NCBI GenBank assembly: GCA_023213395.1 | Contig: CM041465.1 | Location: 71,803,741-71,867,740, forward strand | From: Cycas panzhihuaensis | Taxonomy: Eukaryota; Cycadophyta | Reading direction: 5' to 3' | DNA length: 64,000 nucleotides | Shown: in pieces, positions 55,617 to 64,000 of the stretch | Layout: each line of letters starts with the position of its first letter | Position numbering within the stretch: position 1 is the stretch's first letter | Translations under genes and position numbers: made by a program | The notes under the pieces: model-generated | Database searches by the model: none | Seen by the model: only the letters and a program-made list of their open reading frames with translations | Told to the model about the DNA's origin: nothing

Positions 55617-56485
55617 ATATTGCAACCTAGGACGTAAAAGGTTGCAACCAGGATCGTAAAGTGATTGCAACTCGAGATGTGGAAAGTTGCAACCAAGTTC
55701 ATAAAGTGGTTGCAATCTAGGACGCAGAAAGTTGCAACCTGAGACATAGAAGGTTACAACCAGGTTCGTAGAGTGGTTGCAACTCGAGATGTGAAAGATT
55801 ACAACCAGGTTTGTGAAGTGGTTGCAACTCAAGACGCAGAAGGTTGCAACCAGGTTCGTAAAGCAGTTGCAACCAAGTTCGTAAAGCAGTTGCAACCTAG
55901 GACACAAAAGGTTGCAACCAAGTTCGTAGAGTGGTTGCAACCCAGGACATAGAAGGTTGCAACCAAGTTTGTGAAGTGGTTGCAACCCGAGACATAGAAG
56001 GTTGCAACTAGGTTTGTAAAGTGGTTGCAACTCGGGATGCAGAAGGTTGCAACTAGGTTCATAAAGCGGTTGCAACCCGAGACGCAAAAGGTTGCAACCA
56101 GGTTTGTGATGTGGTTGCAACATAGGACATGAAAGGTTGCAATCGGGTTTGTAAAGCGGTTGCAACCGAGGAGGCAAAAGGTTGCAACTAGGTTTGTGAA
56201 ATGGTTGCAACCCGGGATGTGAAAGGTTGCAACGGGGTTCATATAGTGGTTGCAACTCGGGACGTGGAAGGTTGCAACCAAGTTCGTGAAGTGGTTGCAA
56301 CTTGGGGCGCAAAAGGTTGCAACCAAGTTCATAAAATGGTTGTAACCCGAGACACAAAAGGTTGCAACCCGGTTTATAAAGCGATTGCAACCCAAGACGC
56401 AGAAGGTTGCAACCAGGATCATAAAGTAGTTGCAACAAGTCGTAGAAGGTTGCAACTAGGCATAAAGCAGTTGCAACTTGAGATG
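55617..56485. repeat. Minisatellite of about 19 x 45 bp with GTTGCAACC every 22-23 bp
   Basis: The 45-bp unit consists of two half-units of 23 and 22 bp, each starting GTTGCAACC: one continues AGGTTCGTAAAGTG, the other CGGGACGCAGAAG. The palindrome GGTTGCAACC is the most conserved part. Because 45 is a multiple of 3, long frames stay open (minus strand 55614-56603, 329 codons), but these are translation artefacts. Confidence 0.95.
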
Positions 56486-57289
56486 TAGATTTGAAAAGAG
56501 TTTGCAGCTCATTGATTTGCTCCTCTTTGCAAGATCTTCGCTTTTCAAGAGTTTCCATTGTAGTATAGGGTCTGTGCATGTGGTCAACATACAGAATCCT
56601 CATTTATTAAGCCACATAAGTCCATAAGTACGTCATAGAAATACATTCACCATGCATTCCTTAATAAGTATACATGCTTTTCCACGTAACTCTATTATTT
56701 TATTGGACAATAGTCAATATTACATCATACAAGGTCCAATCTGGTCTAACTGGTCAACCTTACAAGATCAGGTAATGTTGGATTCACTAACTCGACTCTC
56801 ACATCCATCCCAATGGGCAGATGTGTTTAAATACACTATACATTCCTGTCATGGAACAGTTGCATCTACAGTCACAACTGTTCGTTCTTTTGAATGGACG
56901 TCTGTTTAGTCCTTAACCACTTTAGTTAATCTCTTAATACGTCCTCTGTCCGTACGGTTGTCTTCGTGTCACATCCGTTCCACATTCATTCCTTTCTATT
57001 TGTGGTGTTCTTGTTGTACAGCATTCGTTCCTTTCTCTATTCACGTGTTCCTATTAGACAGTGTTCGTCCCTACGATGGGATGGACTACATTTCAGGCTC
57101 TATTTCATCCGTTCTCTGTCCTAAATGCATGCCAATTGATTGCTTTGCAAAATACCCACTGTTTTTTCATACATTCCTTTCTCCAAATGCACCAGTGTCA
57201 ATTATGACCGCAACATCTATCTGGGGTCAATAATAATGGTTGAGCATCCGTGCTCAATTTCAAAAATTTCAAAATTTTGTTCTTTTCCT
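56486..57289 (-). other. Probable 3' LTR or 3' UTR of Gypsy-O
   Basis: The region follows the third ORF of Gypsy-O on the minus strand and has no coding content. A possible LTR start is TGTTGCGGTC at 57215 (minus strand), preceded by CCCCAGATAGA. The partner LTR would be outside the window, so neither end can be proved. TATTTAAA near 56829 is a possible TATA box on the minus strand. Confidence 0.35.
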
Positions 57290-58256
57290 CCTCTCCTCCG
57301 TTTTAGAATTAGGGTTGCTCCTGTAGTCCTGGTTGGTCTGCTGACTCGGTGGCTCTCAACATATCTTCATTAATCTGTGTTAGCGTAGCTATTATCGCAT
57401 CCTTCTCCTTAATCTTTTCCTATAATTCCATTATTTGTGCCTTATACCCTTCTTCCAAATCTTGTAGCAACTAAATAATCTATGTACCCTTTTCACTTAA
57501 GGATGTTTGTGAAGAACCTTCCCTTGGTTCTGAAACTGCTTGAGGAAGCTCTGTTTCCTATTCCCTTGGTAGCTCCTCTACTTCTAGCTATTCTCTGCTT
57601 CTTTTTAGGCCCCTTTTTGCTGCTTGCTTCTATCAAAGTGGAAAAGAGGTCCCTGGCTTGTGTTGTACTCATTTCAATATTTTGACCATCTCCACTTTGA
57701 CCTATCGCTTCACTCTTCCGTCTTGGGTGCTACTCAACATAATATTAATCCACTTTTTTATCATCGGTTCCCCAGGTCGAATCGGTAAGGAGAGGGAATG
57801 GATGTTTGGACACTGCTAAAATAACAAAGCAAATAACACCAATGGTTGTCTGAAGGGGTGAATTTGGAGCTCCCCTAACTGTTGCTCAATGTTGTTGGCC
57901 AAGAACTCACACCAGTTAAATTTAACCCCGTCTCGTAGTGCCAGTAGTAAGGGTACTAACCTTCCAGGAATGTATGTATGCTTTTGTTTCAAGAGGAATT
58001 TGGACACCAGAATTTTGGTAGCCCATTGCAATTTTCTATCTGAAATGTCCATAATTTGAATGCCCCCGGAATAAACTTGAGTGTCTAGGGCACAAAGTTC
58101 CCTTGTCCATGTTTCTCTGTCTACTTTTCATTTCCTTGTTACTACGGGGGTTTCTCCTTCCTTAGATAACCCTGTCACCTCGTGAATGGCTGCCACATCA
58201 ATTTTCACCTTCTCCCTGTTCCATTTCACAGCTACAATGATTTCTTCCATCAATTC
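57290..58256 (-). pseudogene. Gypsy-O third ORF, C-terminal part
   Basis: On the minus strand it reads IIVAVKWNREKVKIDVAAIH, then MDISDRKLQWATKILVSKF, YIPGRLVPLLLALRDGVKF, NWCEFLANNIEQQLGEL and SLPIRPGEPMIKKW, followed by a basic segment and a coiled-coil-like end (LLQDLEEGYKAQI). NWCEFLANNI corresponds to NWVSFIASQI of the Gypsy-D third ORF. Stops are few between 58052 and 57816. The N-terminus lies beyond Copia-P. No known domain. Confidence 0.65.
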
Positions 58257-58462
58257 TATAAAAGGTAATGTTTTACCTTAGGTTATAATATTTAATGTAA
58301 GGGTCATGTACCACTTTCTCCTCCTTTCTTAAGTTGACAAGTGGCATCACATGGTTGAGCGGTTGCCATTTGTACCCACCTTGTACTTGTATATATATGT
58401 AATGAATCATCAATAAAGAACATTGAGAGAGTGAATTTATTCCTCATCAAGGTTTTGTTACA
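58257..58462 (+). repeat. 5' LTR of Copia-P (206 bp)
   Basis: It begins TATAAAAGG (TG decayed to TA) and ends TTGTTACA. A TATATATAT box lies at about 58390-58398 and AATAAA at 58412-58417. Confidence 0.97.
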
Positions 58463-58474
58463 TGGTATCAGAGC
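58463..58474 (+). promoter_or_regulatory. Copia-P primer-binding site
   Basis: TGGTATCAGAGC, directly adjacent to the LTR. Confidence 0.96.
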
Positions 58475-59110
58475 AGGCTCCTAGGTCCTCATGTCTGTGA
58501 AGAAGCAAATCTGGGCTTCATTAAAAGGAGAAGAAGAATCTGTTGTGTGAAGACAAAATTGTCAAGGCGAATTTGAAAGAAAAATCATACGGATTTGTAC
58601 GATTGTATGGACTTGTGCGGACGTCAAAAATCGAAGTCATCAGAATTCGACGAAACTCACCCAGATCGAAGATCGGAGCCTCCTCTACGTCTTTCTCTTC
58701 TGTGACGACATCATTTGGAGTCATTTCGACCCAGTTTCGGGCCAAAATATAGACGCACAGGTTTGGAGCCTTCTCTCAGTGTTTTTTGAAAACCTTTTCG
58801 ATCAAAATTCCTGGTACAAGTACTCAAATCTTTTCTCATCCCTAGACCAAGAGTTTCAATGATTGCTTGCATGGATTTGAGTTGATTTTTTTGCATTTTT
58901 TCTCAAAAAATGTCAAAACCCTTGGGCGCGGGTTTACTTCTTCGTCTAGATTTTCCTCTCACATCTGAAGTCCATTCAAGAAAATAAACTCAGATTCGGA
59001 CACCCATTTGCGAGTTCTTTCATTCAAGACCATTTTCGTCCCAATCCGTACAACTTCACTTCCGCACAGACAGTTAAATCAGGTTCTTCTGTCCCTAATT
59101 GCTCTTAATA
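58475..59110 (+). other. Copia-P leader, non-coding
   Basis: Untranslated region between primer site and gag. At about 58580-58670 it has a diverged copy of the shared leader block (TTGTGCGGACGTCAAAAATC, GACGAAACTCACC). Confidence 0.7.
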
Positions 59111-60727
59111 ATGGCTTCCTCTACTGTTTTGCTGAATGAAAGTGAGAAACTTACAGAAATGAACATTAGTGTCTGGAAAATCAAAATTGAAGGGTTGTTG
59201 AGAGCAAAGAGAGCCTAGAAAATCACTACTGGGGCTGAAAAACAACATGTTGATGCAACAGCCTTGATTAGTTGGAAGGAAAGGAATAATGTTGTTGTTT
59301 CAGTCCTTAAACTCTTGATTTCTAACTCATTATTAGTTTATGTAGATGGCCTAGAAGATGCAAAAGAAATTTGGCAAGTTATGACTTCAATGTTTAGTAG
59401 AAAAAATGAAGCTAGAATTGTGGCATTAAGAGAAGAGCTTTATAAATTGAAAATGAAAGAGGGACAAACTGTGTCAGATTTCTTAACCAAGTTAACTAGC
59501 ATTAAAACTGCCCTTCTCACAGCAGGAGAGAAGTTAACAGACACAGAACTAATTCACCTGGTGCTCAATAAACTTCCAAAGTCTTTTGATAACATGGTAA
59601 ATATGTTGATAGGAGGAGGACATATAGCCATAACGTCTTTTGATACTCTGACAGGACATATGTATGCTCAAGAGCAAAGAAATCAAAAGTATGAAGAAGA
59701 GTCAGAAATTGAAGATGCACTCATTTCGAAACTTCGGATAGGAGGCAGAGGAAGAGGACAATTTAATCCCAGATCAAGAGGAAGAATGCCAGCAAGTTAC
59801 AGGGGACGTTGGACGGAAGGAAGAGGACGAGGAAGAATGATTAGCAATCCACCTCGAGATGCCAGAGTATGTTTTAACTGCGGAAAACCAGGTCACTTTT
59901 CAAGTAACTGTAGAGCTTTTGATGTTTGTTATCACTGTGGCCAAACAGGTCATTACCCCTATCAGTGCTACCAGAAACGTGCAGAATTGCAGAAAGGAAA
60001 ACAGCAGGTATTCAGAAATTATAGCAAAGAAAAAGACATACCAGAAGAAGAAATTGAAACTGCTTTTATTGCAGCCCTGGCAGCCAATGCAAGTGCAACA
60101 GAGAACTGGTATATAGACTCGGGTGCCTCACATCATATGACAGGAGTCAAAGAATGGTTTGAAATCATCAAACCTTATGAATGCAACACATTAGTGGATC
60201 TAGGAGATAATTTTCCCTTACACATAAGGGGAATAGGACAAATCGTCATATACATCGACGGAAAAATTCAATGTATTGGCAATGTCTTTTTTGTACCTGG
60301 AATAAAAAAGAATCTTCTGTCAGTTTCACAATTGAGTAATAAAAAGTTAAGAACAATATTTGATGAACAAGGATATTGTTATATCCTTGATATGAAAAGA
60401 AATGGGACAGTTATAGCTAAAGGAGAAAAATGCAATAGGCTGTATAAATTCCTTTCAACTCCTGTAATGCCTGACAAAGACCCCACCAAAATGATTTTTG
60501 ATGTAAAAGCTTTTGCTGCAGATAGCACTGATAATAGTGAAATTTGGCATTTGAAGTATGGTCATATCTCTCATGATAGGTTAGAAAGATTAAAAAAATA
60601 TAACATGGTAAATGGTTTGCCAGATATCTCATTTAACCATTTTATATGTAAAAGTTGTATGATGGGAAACAAAGATGAACTCCGTTTTCAAAGAGTACCT
60701 AGCGCGCACAATACAAATTGGAATTAA
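59111..60727 (+). pseudogene. Copia-P gag, protease and GAG-pre-integrase
   Basis: The ATG at 59111 gives MASSTVLLNESEKLTEMN. A TAG near 59217 replaces a Trp codon in CTGG context; the frame then stays open to 60727. Domains: UBN2-type gag (to about 59700), Gly/Arg-rich tail, two intact CCHC knuckles (CFNCGKPGHFSSNC, CYHCGQTGHYPYQC), protease WYIDSGASHHMTG (60110) and the GAG-pre-integrase IWHLKYGHISHDRL. A frame change near 60718 separates it from integrase. Confidence 0.93.
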
Positions 60728-61610
60728 TACACACTGATCTATGTGGCCCGTTTATGCCCATCTCAACAAATGGATCAAGGTATTTCTTGACCTTCATTGA
60801 TGATTTTTCTAGGAAAACTTGGGTGTACTTTCTATCTAGCAAATCAAAAATATTTGGATATTTTAAAGAATTTAAAGCTGCAAGCGAATTGGAAAGCGGT
60901 CAAAAGATCAAATATGTTCGTTCCAATAGAGGTGGAAAGTTTATGTCCAATGAATTCATTCATTTCTACAAAATACATGGAATTCAAAGACAGTTCACAA
61001 CTCCTTATACACCTCAATCCAATGGAGTTGCAGAAAGAATGAATAGAACAATTGTAGAAATGGCTCGTTGCATGCTAAATAATAGAGATTTAGCAAAGAA
61101 ATATTGGATAGAAGCTGTACATACAGCTGCATATTTAATCAACAGAAGCCCTACTTAGTCCTTAGACAATATAACTCTTGAAGAAGTATGGCCAAGACAC
61201 AAACCTGATGTAAGCCATTTAAAAATATTTGGCTGCAAGGCTTATGTTCATATTCTAGGTAAGAAAAGAGCCAAATTAGACAATAAAAGCATAGAATGTA
61301 TAATGGTTGGATATAGCAACCATTCAAAGGCCTACAAGTGCATGGATCCAAAAACAGATAAGCTTTATGTTAGTAGGGATGTAATTTTTGATGAGAAAAA
61401 GGAAAATATTGATACAGCAGTGCAGATCGATGAAGATCATTCAGATATATGTCCTGACCAGTTGGAAGACAAGTCAAATATAACCTCAGAAAGAATTGAG
61501 ACAAGAGAAGATTCTTCAGAAAATGAGAATCCAGACAAGCAACTAACCAGTAGTTGCAACCTCGAGTCAGACATCAGCTCTAATTCCAGAGGTGAAGAAA
61601 AATCGTTATA
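60718..61610 (+). pseudogene. Copia-P integrase and linker
   Basis: The frame starts LELIHTDLCGPF. The second catalytic position reads RSNRGGKF where RTDRGGEF is expected, so the Asp is lost. The Glu is present in NGVAERMNRT. A TAG at 61158 replaces a codon after INRSPT. The C-terminal domain has HLKIFGCKAYVHI, and a variable acidic linker ends at a stop near 61611. Confidence 0.92.
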
Positions 61611-63247
61611 AGAATGCACCTCAAAAAGAGTACCAATGTGGTATCTTAAAACTCTTGAAGAAACAAAAGGAGATATATTTGAACATCAAACAAGATCACA
61701 GAAACCTCAGGCATTGCTTTGTTCCATTGAACCAAACTCTTATAAGGAAGCCAGTAGCTTCCAAAATTGGAGAATTGCGATGGATGCTGAAATTGAAGCC
61801 ATACAAAAGAACAAGACATGGGACCTCATCCCAATTCCAGAAGATAAACCCATTGTAAATTGCAAATGGGTATACAAGATAAAAGAGAAGCCAAATGGAG
61901 AAGTAGAAAAGTACAAGGCCAGACTGGTAGCAAAAGGCTATACTCAAACATTAGGAATTGATTATGAAGAAACGTTTTCACCAGTGGCAAAATTGAACAC
62001 AATAAGAACAATGATTTCTCTTGCTGCTCAAAAGGGTTGGGGAATCTATCAAATGGACGTCAAAAGTGCGTTCTTGAATGGAGACCTACAGGAAGAGGTG
62101 TATATGTATCAACCAGGAGGATACATAAAACCAAGACAATAAAATATGGTTTGCAAATTGAAGAAGGCATTGTATGGGCTTAAACAAGCTCCAAGAGCCT
62201 AGTATGCTAAATTAGATTCATACCTAACAGAGAATGGCTTTCATCAATGTGAATCTGATCATAGTCTGTATGTAAAGGGTAATTCAGGATCAATCTCTAT
62301 TGTTATACTGTATGTGGACTACATGCTGATTACTGGAGATGACAAAAATTCAATAACATTCATCAAAGATAAGTTTGAAAAGGTATTTGAAATGACGGAT
62401 TTAGGAATGCTGCATTATTACCTTGGAATAGAAATTAAACAAAACAATTCTTCCATTACTCTCTCACAAACAAAATATGTAAAGAACTTGCTGACCAAGT
62501 TTGGAACGGAAAATTGTAATATTGTCAGCACACCAATGGAAACAGGGATTGTGTTGAATACAGAACAGGATGCAGCTTCAGTCGATGCCACACAATACAG
62601 ACAACTAGTTGAAAGCTTAATCTATCTCACAACCACACGACCAAACATATCATATGCTGTAGGGTTGATTTCCAGATTCATGGAAAATCCTAAAATCCCA
62701 CATTGGAATGCTGCAAAAAGAATCTTGCGTTACTTGAAAGGAACCATGAATCTTGGCCTGAGATATGATAAAGAAAACAATACACAATTAACAGGTCTCT
62801 GCGATTCAGACTAGGCTGGAGACAAAATAGATAGAAAGTCAAGATCAGGGTATTGCTTCTTCCTTGGAAAATACTTGATTTCTTAGAGCAGTAAAAAATA
62901 GTCAACGGTTGCATTGTCCTCAATGAGCGAGAATACAAGGCGTGATCAACGCCGCTTGTGAAGGAATATGGATTAGACAACTACTGAAAGAACTAGGAGA
63001 AGAACAAACAATGTCTACTCGAATACTTTGTGACAATCAAAGCACCATAAAAATGACGAAGAATCCTGTATTACATGCCAGAACAAAGCATATCGAGGTA
63101 CATCATCATTTTATCAGGGAAAAGGTACAGAATAGAGAAATCCAACTTCAGCACTATCCGTCAGAAGATCAAATTGCTGATATGCTCACTAAACCTCTTG
63201 GAAAAGAGAAATTCAGTGTCTTCAGAAACCTACTGGGGTTAAGATAG
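61611..63247 (+). pseudogene. Copia-P reverse transcriptase and RNase H
   Basis: RT has [51 protein letters not shown] and LKKALYGLKQAPRA. The catalytic box reads YVDYMLITG, with the second Asp replaced by Tyr. RNase H has STPMETGIVLN, LIYLTTTRPNISYAV, the CDNQSTIKMTKNPVLH motif and ends DMLTKPLGKEKF. TAG stops replace Trp near 62200 and 62813 (both CTGG context) and near 62886. A TAA follows PRQ near 62140. Confidence 0.93.
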
Positions 63248-63266
63248 GTAAAACATTAAGAGGGGG

Positions 63267-63472
63267 TGTAAAAGGTAATGTTTTACCTTAGGTTATAATA
63301 TTTAATGTAAGGGTCATGTACCACTTTCTCCTCCTTTCTTAAGTTGACAAGTGGCATCACATGGTTGAGCGGTTGCCATTTGTACCCACCTTGTACTTGT
63401 ATATATATGTAACGAATCATCAATAAAGAACATTGAGAGAGTGAATTTATTCCTCATCAAGGTTTTGTTACA
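63267..63472 (+). repeat. 3' LTR of Copia-P (206 bp)
   Basis: It begins TGTAAAAGG after the polypurine tract AAGAGGGGG (63258-63266) and ends TTGTTACA, with a TGTAA/TTACA terminal inverted repeat. Two differences from the 5' LTR: G/A at the second base, and C/T in the AACGAATC/AATGAATC word. Confidence 0.97.
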
Positions 63473-63618
63473 AATTCTGAGTCGCAATATAGAGGAGGCA
63501 TGATGACAAAGTCCTCCCATCCAGCTTGCTTGACTTTTACCTTGAAATCCTCTAGTAATTCTTTGAATTCTCCTTGGAGTTTCGGAAGATAGGTCTCCCG
63601 AATACCTATAATCTTCAT
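63473..63618 (-). pseudogene. Gypsy-O third ORF, N-terminal part
   Basis: On the minus strand the ATG at 63618 gives MKIIGIRETYLPKLQGEF, then LLEDFKVKVKQAGWEDFV and MPPLYCDSEF up to the Copia-P junction. The frame continues at 58256 once the element and its 5-bp duplication are discounted. The start is a choice by position; Gypsy-D is too decayed here to confirm it. Confidence 0.55.
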
Positions 63619-64000
63619 TTTCTAGGGCGTGTGTTCCTTAACTCGGACGATTGAGTGGGTCGTTCTTTCTTGGGGTTGTATTTAGCTCTGTCCATCCGTG
63701 TGTTTGAATGGCAGAATGATTCTACGATTCTTTTATTTATAATTCACTTTTTCTTATCCGTTCAGGTCGCATTCCTGTCTGGGAATGCATATAGTTCAGT
63801 CCATTCCATTTTTGGAACGGTTCCATTTTTTGGCCAATTTTTGTCTTTTTCGTTCCTTGGGAGGAACGTACCATCTTTTGCTAGTTCTCTTTGCCTGGTT
63901 ACATTCCAACTCAGGATGCAAGGTATAATTTTGTTTGACTTTTTGTCCAGGTATATGATTTTTGTGAGTTACAGTTAGTTTTTTTTTTTTGTTTTTTGAT
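63619..64000 (-). other. Gypsy-O sequence upstream of the third ORF
   Basis: No domain is recognisable. By comparison with Gypsy-D this should be the spacer between integrase and the third ORF. It is T-rich on the plus strand. Confidence 0.4.

Larger units (their letters stand above)
41844..55617 (+). mobile_element. Gypsy-L, relative of Gypsy-D, broken by Copia-M and internally deleted
   Basis: 5' LTR, tRNA-Asp-like primer site, gag (split by Copia-M), then a direct join of gag to mid-RT, RNase H and integrase. The element resembles Gypsy-D throughout gag and pol. The 3' LTR is not visible: after integrase the sequence passes into a GA repeat, a minisatellite and Gypsy-O. Either Gypsy-O is inserted here or the 3' end is lost. 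Confidence 0.85.
58257..63472 (+). mobile_element. Copia-P, full-length and recent Ty1/copia element
   Basis: The two 206-bp LTRs differ at two positions. The target duplication AATTC is exact (58252-58256 and 63473-63477). The order is LTR, primer site, leader, gag, protease, integrase, RT, RNase H, polypurine tract and LTR. Length 5216 bp. It splits the Gypsy-O third ORF. Confidence 0.98.

Noticed and set aside
55617-56485. CRISPR-like look of regular repeats
   Set aside because: Spacers are near-identical and the setting is a plant retrotransposon nest; this is a minisatellite.
55614-56603. A 329-codon open frame on the minus strand, and overlapping long frames in other phases
   Set aside because: The frames exist because the 45-bp repeat unit is a multiple of three and lacks stops; the product is a 15-residue repeat with no domain.

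Overview
This 64 kb window reads as intergenic DNA from a large, repeat-rich plant genome. Nearly every base can be assigned to LTR retrotransposons of the Ty1/copia and Ty3/gypsy superfamilies, inserted into one another. Plant origin follows from primer-binding sites matching initiator-Met tRNA (TGGTATCAGAGC) on the copia elements, a degenerate tRNA-Asp-type site on the Athila/Tat-like gypsy elements, plant-type gag/pol motifs and a captured piece of a plant KH-domain gene. The element load suggests a gymnosperm or another giant genome, but the sequence alone does not fix the species. I see no intact host gene, tRNA, rRNA or CRISPR array.

Layout (names are mine). 1-2081: 5' part of Copia-A (minus), inserted into Copia-B (minus, 2082-3919). 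3920-4929: unexplained copia-like 3' region. 4930-7905: 3' half of Copia-C (minus), broken by Gypsy-D (plus, 7906-39083). Gypsy-D is broken by Gypsy-E (plus, 14835-36397, TSD GCTTT). Gypsy-E is broken three times: by Element-F (minus, 17425-21869, carrying an antisense KH-gene fragment), Copia-G (minus, 23034-30649, TSD CAACC) and Element-H (minus, 32309-34815, TSD AGTTT, no pol). 39093-41843: debris, namely the tail of Copia-I, solo LTR J and gypsy fragment K. 41844-about 55617: Gypsy-L (plus), a relative of Gypsy-D, broken by Copia-M (minus, 43170-51972, TSD TATGT). 55617-56485: a 45-bp minisatellite. 56490-64000: 3' part of Gypsy-O (minus), broken by the young Copia-P (plus, 58257-63472, TSD AATTC).

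All coding regions are decayed. Premature stops are mostly TAG, often where CAG or CTGG stood, which fits deamination of methylated CHG sites. LTR divergence and nesting give a relative chronology: C is older than D, D older than E, and E older than F, G and H. Copia-P has the most similar LTR pair that I compared base by base (2 differences in 206).

Most notable observations: (1) an antisense, intron-free fragment of a PEPPER/FLK-like KH-domain gene inside Element-F; (2) two extra gag-core-like modules between protease and RT of Gypsy-D; (3) a conserved non-coding leader block shared by four copia elements; (4) arrays of about 21-bp periodicity with a GTGCRACC core in the LTRs of two gypsy families, echoed by the GTTGCAACC minisatellite; (5) a third ORF of unknown function after pol, shared by Gypsy-D and Gypsy-O; (6) a 1-kb tandem duplication that duplicates the gag start of Copia-M.
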